A stretch of DNA of 64,000 bases from positions 124,001 to 188,000 of the forward strand of contig JAUXNJ010000047.1 in the NCBI GenBank assembly GCA_030682795.1, given 5' to 3'. This DNA is from Sphingobacteriaceae bacterium. Lineage in GTDB: Bacteria > Bacteroidota > Bacteroidia > UBA7662. Of this stretch, positions 33,597-41,659 are shown piece after piece. The position numbers and the translations under genes were made by a program. The notes under the pieces were generated by a model. It was not told where the DNA came from and ran no database searches. It worked only from the letters and a program-made list of their open reading frames with translations. Position 1 is the stretch's first letter. Every line of letters starts with the position of its first letter.

Positions 33597-35201
33597 ATGC
33601 CTATTATGCTGCGTTTCAGTGGGATTCTCTTGTTTGTTTTTTTTAGTCTGTTTTCAAAAACTTTTGCACAGCAAAATCGGCTGTGCGGACAAGATGAATT
33701 GCATCGCTTGCACCCTGAATGGCAACAACTTCAAAAAGAGCGTAAGGCCTTTAATGAATTCGCAACACAATTTCAGGCCACAGAACAAACGGCTAACATC
33801 ATAAAAATACCTGTGGTGGTGCACATCATGCATTTGCCTTCTGAGGCTTATGGTGTACAGTCCAACATTACCGATGAACAAATCCGTTCACAAATAGAGG
33901 TGTTGAATGAAGATTTTGGAAAGGTATTTGGTACGCGCGGGTATAACGTAAATCCGGTGGGCGAGAATACAGAAATTGAATTTTGTTTAGCCACGCGGGA
34001 TCCAAGCGGGAACCCAACCACAGGGATTAATAGAGTGCCATATGCTGGTTCGAGCAACTTTCAGTTATCGCAAGATCGCAATATGAAAGACTTAAGTCGC
34101 TGGCCTGTTAATCGTTACTTGAACATTTGGGTAGTTAAAAGCATCCAAAGTGGGATTTTGGGATATGCCTATTTGCCCGAAGTGATGGCATCAGATCCGG
34201 AAAGGTCTTTTGTTGACGGAGTTGTGATGGGGGCTTTTTACTTTGGCAGCAGAGATAAACAGCTCCTTGGGCAGAATTTTTATCTCAGCAATACTTTTGC
34301 ATACGGCCGTACCGCTACGCACGAAGTTGGTCATTTCTTGAATTTGAAACATACCTGGGGCGACGGGGGCTGCGAAATTGATGATGATGTAGACGACACA
34401 CCTTTGTGCAGCGGTCAGTATTTTGGCTGCCCTCCAAGTCCTTCACGTCCTTTTCAGTGCGGTTTTAATCGCATGGTTGAAAATTATATGGATTATTCGG
34501 ATGATGCCTGCTTTAATATTTTTACCCTCGGACAAAAGACCAGAATGCGAGCCGCATTGCAGTTTTATCCATTTAGAGCCAGTCTTGTAAGTTTGGCCAA
34601 TGTGGCAGCCACGGGTTGTGCCGATAGTGGCGGAAGCATTTCCTTTGCTGATACCATTGTTAAAATTTCAGGAGATTCACAGGTTATTAGAGTTGGTCGT
34701 AACACGGAAGAGGTTTTCCGCATTCGGATATTGAATCAATTGAGGGTTGGATTTAACAATGAGGAGGTGCGCTGGCAGGTGATTTCGCAGCCATTTGGTG
34801 CTGGACTGGTTTTTGATACCTTAGTGAGAACATCGGGAGGAGGCTTTGCCACAATGAATGTTGGTTTGGCTAATTTCCCTGGACGCTATGTGTTCAGAGC
34901 GAGTGCAAATACATTGAGGACCCCAAATTTTGTGGATTTCAGAATTGAAGCCATGGCTGCCACCAATGCTTATCCCAATCCATTTAAAGATGAAATCGTG
35001 CTAGCCATAGAATTGCCCAACATTAACCCAGTGCAGCTGCGGGTAACCGATTTACAAGGTAAAGTAGTTATGGATTTTACAACAGAAGCCAAGGAAGCAG
35101 TAGTGCTAAATATGGCGGGTTATCCTGATAATTTTTATCTGGTGACGGTAATAAGCCCACAGCTCATTGATTATTTCAAAATTATTAAAATCACGCCTTG
35201 A
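33597..35201 (+). CDS. Secreted M43 metalloprotease with T9SS sorting domain
   Basis: 534 residues. A signal peptide (about 1-24, ending TFAQQ) targets it to the periplasm. The pappalysin-type catalytic domain has HEVGHFLNLKHTWG (HExxHxxGxxH type zinc site, about residue 242) and the Met-turn NYMDYSDD. Cys residues around it probably form disulfides. The final 80 residues (NAYPNPFKDE to FKIIKITP) are a type IX secretion type A sorting domain, so the product should cross the outer membrane through the Por/T9SS machinery and be anchored or released. TAATTTCG, one mismatch from the -7 box, lies 5 bases before the ATG. It overlaps the next gene by one base (TGATG). Confidence 0.93.
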   Translation: MPIMLRFSGILLFVFFSLFSKTFAQQNRLCGQDELHRLHPEWQQLQKERKAFNEFATQFQATEQTANIIKIPVVVHIMHLPSEAYGVQSNITDEQIRSQIEVLNEDFGKVFGTRGYNVNPVGENTEIEFCLATRDPSGNPTTGINRVPYAGSSNFQLSQDRNMKDLSRWPVNRYLNIWVVKSIQSGILGYAYLPEVMASDPERSFVDGVVMGAFYFGSRDKQLLGQNFYLSNTFAYGRTATHEVGHFLNLKHTWGDGGCEIDDDVDDTPLCSGQYFGCPPSPSRPFQCGFNRMVENYMDYSDDACFNIFTLGQKTRMRAALQFYPFRASLVSLANVAATGCADSGGSISFADTIVKISGDSQVIRVGRNTEEVFRIRILNQLRVGFNNEEVRWQVISQPFGAGLVFDTLVRTSGGGFATMNVGLANFPGRYVFRASANTLRTPNFVDFRIEAMAATNAYPNPFKDEIVLAIELPNINPVQLRVTDLQGKVVMDFTTEAKEAVVLNMAGYPDNFYLVTVISPQLIDYFKIIKITP

Positions 35202-35710
35202 TGAAAATAGGCTTGCTAAGTGATACCCATGGCTGGTTAGAGGATCGTATTTTTCATCATTTTGCCGATTGTGATGAGATTTGGCATGCTGGTGACATTG
35301 GAGATGTAACGTTGACAGATAAACTAGCCGCCTTTAAGCCTTTGAGAGCAGTATATGGTAATGTCGATGGTGGTGTATTACGCCGAATTTACCCGGAAGA
35401 TTTGCACTTTGAAGTCGCTGGTCTGAAGGTGTATATGACGCACATTGGCGGCTATCCTGGAAAATATCCCGCCCGGGTTTTCACACAATTGCTCAACGAA
35501 AAGCCTGGCCTGTTTATTTGCGGGCACTCCCATATTTTGAAAGTGATGCCTGATCGTCAATTGCAATTATTGCATATTAATCCGGGCGCTGCCGGCAATC
35601 ATGGCTTCCACAAGGTTAAAACCTTGGTACGATTTGAAATCAATCAAGGAAAAATCGAATGCTTGCAAGCGATTGAGCTTGGGCCGCGTTCGGGAGCGGA
35701 AAGCCTTTAA
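35201..35710 (+). CDS. YfcE/MJ0936-family phosphodiesterase
   Basis: 169 residues from the ATG at 35201, which forms TGATG with the protease stop. The calcineurin-like metal sites are in order: LLSDTHG, HAGDIGD, YGNVDGG, THIGGYP, and CGHSH, followed by HINPGAAG. These small phosphodiesterases hydrolyse artificial or cyclic phosphodiesters in vitro, and the physiological substrate is unknown. Its close coupling to a secreted protease is probably organisational and not functional. Its stop is one base from that of the converging gene. Confidence 0.93.
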   Translation: MKIGLLSDTHGWLEDRIFHHFADCDEIWHAGDIGDVTLTDKLAAFKPLRAVYGNVDGGVLRRIYPEDLHFEVAGLKVYMTHIGGYPGKYPARVFTQLLNEKPGLFICGHSHILKVMPDRQLQLLHINPGAAGNHGFHKVKTLVRFEINQGKIECLQAIELGPRSGAESL

Positions 35711-35711
35711 A

Positions 35712-36731
35712 TTAGGCTTTGATTTCGTTCAACATGGGGTCAAAGCGCCTAACTCCACCTCCTTGCTTTTCTAAAAAAGTTATTACTTGACCTTTTTTGG
35801 TGTAAACTTCTTCGGCAGGGAAACCATAGGGTTGTAAGAAGGATTGCAGTACTGTACCGTAAACGCCATCTTCCCAAGGTCTAAAGGCTTCTTCTTCCTT
35901 TTTGTCGTCCTGGATTTTAAGCGTCACGAAGGTGGTTGGATCGGCTTCGTCGGGCCAGGCAATGCCATAATCGAAAACCGGATTCATGAGCCAAGTTTTA
36001 TAGCTCAACTTCGCAAATAGCTCGTCAACCTGAATGGGGTGTAGCACTACGCCATCGAAATTTCTGAAATACTGCTCAAAAAACGACATTTGGCTGCCGT
36101 TGTCGAGCAGACTGGTCATAATGCTCAATTCGCCCATTCGGATGCTCATGGCCAAGGTATTCGTACTTACTTTTAAGTCGTAATTGGCTCTTGGATTTTC
36201 ATAGGCATGGCTTTGCACTACAAAAACTGAACCTGGGTCGAAGTTCATGAATTCGACTGGACGAATGGCACTCGAAAGCGCCAAATGCATCAATTTAAAA
36301 CGCTGCTGATAACTGTCCTGCAACAAAAATGCATTGCGCATATTTTTCTCGCGCAGTGCCTCTTGCATTTCATAATACAAAATGCCCTGAAAAACCCAAT
36401 TGAGCCATTGATAAAGCATTTCCGGTTTCAGCCATTTGAATGCTTCAAATCCGGCACCTAGCAAATCTCCAATGGCGCGCTGTAGGTAGTCAATGCCGCC
36501 TTCCCGCGCTTCTTTACCTATGGGCAATTTTAAGTCTTTGTAAGCCAACTTTTTTCCACTCATCAGGGTAACCGTTTGGTCTTTTAGCTGAAACCTTTCT
36601 TGTAGCCACTCTGGGAAAATGGGCAATAGGTCTGTTCTTGGGTCGATGGGTGTACCGTTTAAATAGCAGCGGTCAAGATAAAACTCTCCTTTGTCGAAAG
36701 GATTATAGGGAATAAGGCTGTTGGAGCTCAC
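35712..36731 (-). CDS. Conserved hypothetical protein, third gene of the purB operon
   Basis: 339 residues, soluble, no signal peptide or membrane segment. I do not recognise a family. Composition is rich in aromatic residues (many Trp, Tyr, Phe), and there is a helical central region (about 95-200) and a C-terminal LEKQGGGVRRFDP. It overlaps the DUF5522 gene by 4 bases and lies in the same transcript as purB, so a housekeeping rather than accessory role is likely. It may be limited to Bacteroidota; only a database search could tell. Confidence 0.8.
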   Translation of the reverse strand: MSSNSLIPYNPFDKGEFYLDRCYLNGTPIDPRTDLLPIFPEWLQERFQLKDQTVTLMSGKKLAYKDLKLPIGKEAREGGIDYLQRAIGDLLGAGFEAFKWLKPEMLYQWLNWVFQGILYYEMQEALREKNMRNAFLLQDSYQQRFKLMHLALSSAIRPVEFMNFDPGSVFVVQSHAYENPRANYDLKVSTNTLAMSIRMGELSIMTSLLDNGSQMSFFEQYFRNFDGVVLHPIQVDELFAKLSYKTWLMNPVFDYGIAWPDEADPTTFVTLKIQDDKKEEEAFRPWEDGVYGTVLQSFLQPYGFPAEEVYTKKGQVITFLEKQGGGVRRFDPMLNEIKA

Positions 36732-36919
36732 TTTTTGGGATTATTGTTGATGAAAACAGCATTTTTATCTGTTTCAAAATAAGGGAAGGCATTTTTGTTA
36801 TGGCCATAGGGACAGTGCAAACAATTGAGCAAGCAACAATGACCTCGTTTTTTGAGGTATACTTCAGTAAAAACGTACTGTCCTTTCGGATTGATGTAGT
36901 AATCGAGGCCTTCTTCCAT
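36728..36919 (-). CDS. DUF5522 cysteine-rich small protein
   Basis: 63 residues: EEGLDYYINPKGQYVFTEVYL, then RGHCCLLNCLHCPYGH with four Cys and several His in a short span. This is the DUF5522 pattern and probably binds a metal such as zinc or an iron-sulfur cluster. Function is unknown. It begins 3 bases after purB and overlaps the following hypothetical gene by 4, so the three are translated from one message. Confidence 0.85.
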   Translation of the reverse strand: MEEGLDYYINPKGQYVFTEVYLKKRGHCCLLNCLHCPYGHNKNAFPYFETDKNAVFINNNPKK

Positions 36920-36922
36920 GAA

Positions 36923-38266
36923 TCAAATCCCGGTATAATTCCAAGGACTAATATCGTGTAATTCTGCTTTCACACCAAATGAAACATCCAGACTTTCTAT
37001 AAAGGCGTGTATACTTTCAGCGGTAATTGCTGAGTTGGTGCGCGTTAAGGCCTTCAAGGCTTCGTAAGGTTTTTCATAGCCTTCTCTGCGCAAAATGGTT
37101 TGAATGGCTTCTGCCACTACTGCCCAATTAGCTTCGAGGTCGGTAAGCATGGCTTTTTCATCTACCAGTAGCTTTTTTAAACCCTTGGTGGTGGAGGTAT
37201 AGGCAATGAGTGTATGTGCAAAAGGCACGCCTAAATTGCGCAATACGGTGCTATCAGTGAGGTCGCGTTGCAAGCGCGAAACAGGTAACTTGGCAGCCAT
37301 ATGCTCTAAAAGGGCATTTGCTACACCTAAATTCCCTTCAGCATTTTCAAAGTCTATGGGATTTACCTTATGCGGCATGGCAGAACTGCCCACTTCCCCT
37401 GCTTTGATTTGTTGCCGGAAGTAGTTCATCGAAATGTAGGTCCAAAAGTCGCGACATAGGTCCACTAAAATGTTGTTGATGCGTTTTTGTGCGTCGAGCA
37501 AGGCCGCCAAATAATCGTAATGCTCAATTTGAGTAGTGAATTGATAGCGGTGTAAACCTAAGGTAAGACCCACGAACTGATTGCCGAAGGCTTGCCAGTC
37601 GATACTTGGATAAGCCACATGATGGGCGTTGAAATTTCCTGTAGCTCCGCCAAACTTTGCTGCGATGGGAACTTGCTGCAGCATTTCAGCCTGATTTTGC
37701 AGGCGCTCCACAAACACCCGCATTTCTTTGCCCAATCGGGTAGGTGACGCTGGTTGCCCGTGTGTATGGGCAAGCATTGGAATGTGATCCCATTGGGTCG
37801 CCAGCTCGTCGAGTTCACCAATGAGGGTGTGTAGTTGTGGGAGCAGACTTTCTTCCAAAGCATGCTTCAGCGAAAGCGGTACAGCAGTATTATTGATGTC
37901 TTGTGAGGTGAGCCCAAAGTGGATGAATTCGCTAAATTGATCTAAGCCATGTTTGCTGAACTTCTCTTTCAGAAAGTACTCAACCGCTTTTACATCGTGG
38001 TTGGTAGTTTTTTCCGTGTTTTTGATTTCTATGGCATCTGCTTCCGAAAATTGCTCGTACCAAGATCGCAAGGCCGGGAAGTGCTTAGCATCAAAGCCTT
38101 CAAGTTGAGGCAGGGGCATTTCGCATAAAGCAATAAAATATTCTACTTCAATCCATACCCGGTAGCGAATGAGGGCAAATTCAGAAAACCAAGCGCTTAG
38201 CGGTGCTGTAACGCGATGGTAGCGGCCGTCAATTGGTGAAATGGCAGTAAGTGGGCTGAGATTCAT
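36923..38266 (-). CDS. purB: Adenylosuccinate lyase
   Basis: 447 residues. It cleaves SAICAR and adenylosuccinate in purine synthesis. SPIDGRYHR near the N-terminus, the catalytic HTHGQPASPTRLGKE (about 160) and the family signature GSSAMPHKVNPIDFENAEGN (about 290) are present. It is the E. coli-type PurB (about 456 residues) and not the shorter Bacillus type. It heads a three-gene operon with a DUF5522 protein and a hypothetical protein. I see no exact promoter motif in its 81-base upstream region shared with the DUF4294 gene. Confidence 0.97.
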   Translation of the reverse strand: MNLSPLTAISPIDGRYHRVTAPLSAWFSEFALIRYRVWIEVEYFIALCEMPLPQLEGFDAKHFPALRSWYEQFSEADAIEIKNTEKTTNHDVKAVEYFLKEKFSKHGLDQFSEFIHFGLTSQDINNTAVPLSLKHALEESLLPQLHTLIGELDELATQWDHIPMLAHTHGQPASPTRLGKEMRVFVERLQNQAEMLQQVPIAAKFGGATGNFNAHHVAYPSIDWQAFGNQFVGLTLGLHRYQFTTQIEHYDYLAALLDAQKRINNILVDLCRDFWTYISMNYFRQQIKAGEVGSSAMPHKVNPIDFENAEGNLGVANALLEHMAAKLPVSRLQRDLTDSTVLRNLGVPFAHTLIAYTSTTKGLKKLLVDEKAMLTDLEANWAVVAEAIQTILRREGYEKPYEALKALTRTNSAITAESIHAFIESLDVSFGVKAELHDISPWNYTGI

Positions 38267-38347
38267 ATAGAAGTAATAGTTGAGAACACTTTTTAGCGGA
38301 TATTTGCAGTTATCTAAATGCGCTGTAAAATTAGCAAAGCCCGTTGA

Positions 38348-38965
38348 ATGAAGCTTTTAAAAACCACTTTAATCCTTATTTGTATGTTGTCTGCGCAACA
38401 GCTGCAAGCGCAAGTGGTTGTTATACAGCCTACTAAGGGGGAGTTTCCAGCCTATATTGATGCGAATGGAGACACTATTCCTGTGGTATTTTTACCTTCC
38501 ATAACCATTTCAAGCAAGCGTGTTTTTAAAAGTCCAAGGGATGAAAAGCGATATAATCGTTTGTATTACAATGTTTTAAAGGCGTATCCTTTGGCTAAAG
38601 TAGCGGGCAAACGATTGCAAGAGCTTGAGGCGGAGTTGCCGGGAATTCCCGAGCACAAGCGGCAAAAGCACATCAAAGGGGTAGAAGAGGAGCTGAAAAA
38701 GAAGTACAAACAAGATTTGCTTAATTTGACAGTGACGCAAGGTAAAATCCTGATTAAATTGATTGATCGGGAGACGAGCAGGACGAGCTACGAGGTGATT
38801 AAAGAATTTAGGGGAAGTTTTCAGGCCTTTATGTGGCAAAGTTTGGCTGGATTATTTGGCACCAACCTTAAAACGGGATATGATGATCAAGAAGATCGTG
38901 ACATTGAATTGATACTTCAAGAAATTGAGGGGGAACACTACCAGCCTCCTTATAAGTATCGTTAG
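38348..38965 (+). CDS. Exported DUF4294 protein
   Basis: 205 residues with a signal peptide (about 1-21, ending LQAQ). The mature protein starts near VVVIQPTKGEFP and contains the DUF4294 core: ITISSKRVFKS, YYNVLKAYPLAKVAGKRL and the basic helix KRQKHIKGVEEELKKKYK, with a likely coiled-coil middle. A GATATTTG, one mismatch from the promoter consensus, lies about 42 bases upstream. It is a conserved Bacteroidota family of unknown function. The nearby purB is divergent and bshB1 follows from its own promoter. Confidence 0.85.
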   Translation: MKLLKTTLILICMLSAQQLQAQVVVIQPTKGEFPAYIDANGDTIPVVFLPSITISSKRVFKSPRDEKRYNRLYYNVLKAYPLAKVAGKRLQELEAELPGIPEHKRQKHIKGVEEELKKKYKQDLLNLTVTQGKILIKLIDRETSRTSYEVIKEFRGSFQAFMWQSLAGLFGTNLKTGYDDQEDRDIELILQEIEGEHYQPPYKYR

Positions 38966-38997
38966 ACCGCAATCACCGTAATTTCCTTCACTAACTG

Positions 38998-39005
38998 TAT
39001 CTTTG
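38998..39005 (+). promoter_or_regulatory. -7 element TATCTTTG three bases before the bshB1 ATG
   Basis: An exact TAnnTTTG followed by CGC and then the ATG at 39009. It supports that start over the TTG at 39003, which lies inside the element. Confidence 0.68.
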
Positions 39006-39008
39006 CGC

Positions 39009-39728
39009 ATGTTCAAGTTAGATATTTTGGCATTTGCTGCCCACCCAGATGATGTTGAGTTGAGTTGCAGTGGGACCCTCATTCGGCACATTGAGGCGGG
39101 TAAACGTGTGGGAATTGTGGATTTAACTAAAGGTGAATTAGGGTCAAGAGGAAGTGCTGATTTGCGCAAGGCGGAAGCCGCGGCAGCATCTCAAGTAATG
39201 GGGATTCATTATCGCGCCAACTTAGGTATGCGTGATGGTTTTTTTACGATTGATGAAGCTCATCAGCGCCTGATTATTCAACAAATCAGGCACACTCGGC
39301 CGGATATTGTATTGGCCAATGCCGTTAGTGATCGCCACATTGACCATGGCAGAGCAGCTAAATTGGTTGCTGAATCTACTTTTTTAAGTGGTTTGCGGCG
39401 AATTGAAACCCAGTTTGAAGGAGAATTCCAGGAAGCATGGAGACCGCGGGTATTGTATCATTATATACAAGACCGGTACATAAAGCCCGATTTTGTGGTA
39501 GACATTACAGAACAGTTTGAGCGCAAGCTAGCGGCTGTAAGGGCATTTGGTTCACAGTTTTATGATCCAAACAGTCAAGAGCCCATGACACCGATTTCGA
39601 GACCTGATTTTTTAGATTTTATTGAGGCCCGGGCCAGAGAAATGGGTCGATTGGTCCCCGTAACCTATGGGGAAGGCTTTACAGTAGAAAGAGCAATAGG
39701 TGTGAATGACTTAAGTCAATTGCTTTAA
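39009..39728 (+). CDS. bshB1: Bacillithiol biosynthesis deacetylase BshB1
   Basis: 239 residues of the PIG-L/LmbE zinc deacetylase family. AAHPDDVELSCSGTL (zinc ligands His and Asp-Asp) at residues 10-24, KGELGSRGSADLR and DRHIDHGRAA are the motifs of the BshB1 subgroup. It removes the acetyl group from N-acetylglucosaminyl-malate in bacillithiol synthesis, giving the organism a low-molecular-weight thiol instead of glutathione. BshA and BshC are not in the window. The -7 promoter element three bases before the ATG predicts a leaderless mRNA. Confidence 0.92.
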   Translation: MFKLDILAFAAHPDDVELSCSGTLIRHIEAGKRVGIVDLTKGELGSRGSADLRKAEAAAASQVMGIHYRANLGMRDGFFTIDEAHQRLIIQQIRHTRPDIVLANAVSDRHIDHGRAAKLVAESTFLSGLRRIETQFEGEFQEAWRPRVLYHYIQDRYIKPDFVVDITEQFERKLAAVRAFGSQFYDPNSQEPMTPISRPDFLDFIEARAREMGRLVPVTYGEGFTVERAIGVNDLSQLL

Positions 39729-39740
39729 TCGAAAGTTTCA

Positions 39741-41033
39741 TTAACTTATTTTTTCACCAATATCTTCCATTTCGCCTCTTTCGAGGGTAATGAGGGTGAC
39801 TTCTGGTAAAATACCAACACGACCAGGGTAGCCAATGAAGCCAAATCCTCGGTTTACGTACAAAAATTGTTTCCCAAATTTGTATAAACCAGCCCAATAC
39901 GGATATACCCAAGCGCTTGGGCTCCATTTAATATAACCAGGAATTTCTACCCCAAACTGCATGCCATGGGTATGGCCTGATAAAGTAAGGTCAATATCTG
40001 ATTGGTGTTGGTTTACTTCTTCCTGAAAGTGAGAAGGATCGTGGCTGAGCAGAATTTTGAATGAAACCTGTTCCGTTCCTTTTAGCGCCTGTTGCAATCT
40101 GCCATATTGGGCAAATCGGCCTTTTTTACCCCAATTTTCTACGCCGACCAAGGCAATTTGCTCACCCTCCTTTTCAAGGAGTTCGTTTTCATTTAATAGT
40201 AAGCGCCAGCCAAGTTTTTGGTGCGCCTCGTACATATGTTGCATGTTTTTAGCCTTTTCCTCTTGACTTGACCATTTGGCATAGTCTCCATAATCGTGGT
40301 TGCCCAAAATGCTAAAAATCCCCTTTTTAGCTCTCAATTGACTCAAATGTCCCATCCAACGGTTCACTTCCTCGGTGCGGTTATTGACCAGATCACCTGT
40401 AAAAAAAATATAATCGGCTTGCTGTTCATTTACCAAGTCAATTCCACGCTGCACGGCACTGTAAGAATCAAAGGAGCCTACATGTATGTCGCTAAGCTGC
40501 ACAATTGTGGTGCCATGAAATGCTTCAGGTAGGTTAGGGAAGCGTAATCGTACCTTACGCAACTGGTAGTTGTAGGCGCCTTTGATCATGCCATAACCTA
40601 AACTTAAAAAGGGTAAGGCGGCTGTGAGAATAGCGGCACGGCTGATGAATTCAGATCGTGTAAGACCATTACTTTTACCAGGTTCAATGGGTTTGACCTC
40701 TTGGGAGAGAATACCTGTTTTTTTAAATATCCAATGAAAAAAGGCAAGCACATCATCGATGAACAAAAAAGGCAAGGCTGCCAATTTTGAAAAAAACAAC
40801 AAACCAAAACCGCCGATGATGAAATTACGAGCGGCAGGATTTGCTAAATCGTAACCATAAATATTCAAACCAAATACAGCAGCGTAAGCGAGTGCATTGA
40901 TAATCCAAAAAAGTTGTTTGCTGAGTTTAGGCGGCTTTTTATGCTTTCTGTACCTGAAAATGAGCCTGTAGGCATACAAATCCATCAACAATGCAATGGC
41001 CAAAAAAATCAAAACAAGCGGTGCTGAACGCAT
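39741..41033 (-). CDS. Membrane-bound metallophosphoesterase
   Basis: 430 residues. Four or so membrane segments occupy the first 160 residues, including a long hydrophobic stretch at 65-95. The catalytic domain follows: LSDIHVGS, GDLVNNRTEE, GNHDYGDY and SGHTHGMQFG supply the dinuclear metal ligands in the calcineurin-like order. It is similar in layout to YkuE/YaeI-type phosphodiesterases, some of which cleave the pyrophosphate of UDP-2,3-diacylglucosamine or other lipid-linked diphosphates. The substrate is open. Converges on bshB1 with 12 bases between stops. Confidence 0.9.
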   Translation of the reverse strand: MRSAPLVLIFLAIALLMDLYAYRLIFRYRKHKKPPKLSKQLFWIINALAYAAVFGLNIYGYDLANPAARNFIIGGFGLLFFSKLAALPFLFIDDVLAFFHWIFKKTGILSQEVKPIEPGKSNGLTRSEFISRAAILTAALPFLSLGYGMIKGAYNYQLRKVRLRFPNLPEAFHGTTIVQLSDIHVGSFDSYSAVQRGIDLVNEQQADYIFFTGDLVNNRTEEVNRWMGHLSQLRAKKGIFSILGNHDYGDYAKWSSQEEKAKNMQHMYEAHQKLGWRLLLNENELLEKEGEQIALVGVENWGKKGRFAQYGRLQQALKGTEQVSFKILLSHDPSHFQEEVNQHQSDIDLTLSGHTHGMQFGVEIPGYIKWSPSAWVYPYWAGLYKFGKQFLYVNRGFGFIGYPGRVGILPEVTLITLERGEMEDIGEKIS

Positions 41034-41104
41034 TTATAAAGGAATATTACTTTCGACAAAAGTGCAGTTAAATTCGAAATTAAGGTGTTAAATCCTGCTA
41101 AATG

Positions 41105-41647
41105 CTATAACTGCAAACCGATGCCTAAAGTGCCAAAACCTTTATGTCCCATGCCAACTTCAAAACGACCTAACCAACGACCTGAACCAAATGTAACCGA
41201 TAGCGGGATAATTTGAAAAGCAGGACGTCTGTACAAGGATACAAAATAGGCATTGAAATTATCTGTGGTAGTGGTTTCACCAAAACGAAAGCCTAAAGCG
41301 AGTTGAGAGCTTACTTGATATTTTTCGTCATTTACCCAGTAATAATCAAAATGTGGAAGGATGCAAAAAAAACGATGCGACCGGGATTGTGTCCACCTCT
41401 CTTGCTCCAACTGGCGACTAAAAACAGAAACTCCTACACCTAAACGATTCGCACTTAATCTGTATTCGAGCAGGCCAAGTCCTGGCAAACCATAGGAACT
41501 GCCATCCGAACCAAAAAAATTTTCTAGATAGCTGAAATCTAAAATACCTGCGCTTAGAAAAACCTGTTGTTTGAGTTGATCTTCTTGTGCCTTGGCGGTA
41601 AAAGCTGCCCAAAGGCAAATAGAAAACAGGAATATTCGTAATTTCAT
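41105..41647 (-). CDS. Exported beta-strand-rich hypothetical protein
   Basis: 180 residues with a signal peptide (about 1-20, ending TAKAQ). The mature part alternates short strands with turns (LLEYRLSANRLGVGVSVF, SSQLALGFRFGE, SVTFGSGRWLGRFEVGMGHKGFGTLGIGLQL) and ends with an alternating-hydrophobic strand, as for a small outer-membrane barrel of eight or so strands. No family recognised. It is divergent from the M1 peptidase gene with only 12 bases between start codons, and its promoter lies in the peptidase's first codons. Confidence 0.8.
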   Translation of the reverse strand: MKLRIFLFSICLWAAFTAKAQEDQLKQQVFLSAGILDFSYLENFFGSDGSSYGLPGLGLLEYRLSANRLGVGVSVFSRQLEQERWTQSRSHRFFCILPHFDYYWVNDEKYQVSSQLALGFRFGETTTTDNFNAYFVSLYRRPAFQIIPLSVTFGSGRWLGRFEVGMGHKGFGTLGIGLQL

Positions 41648-41659
41648 GTTTTGAAATTT

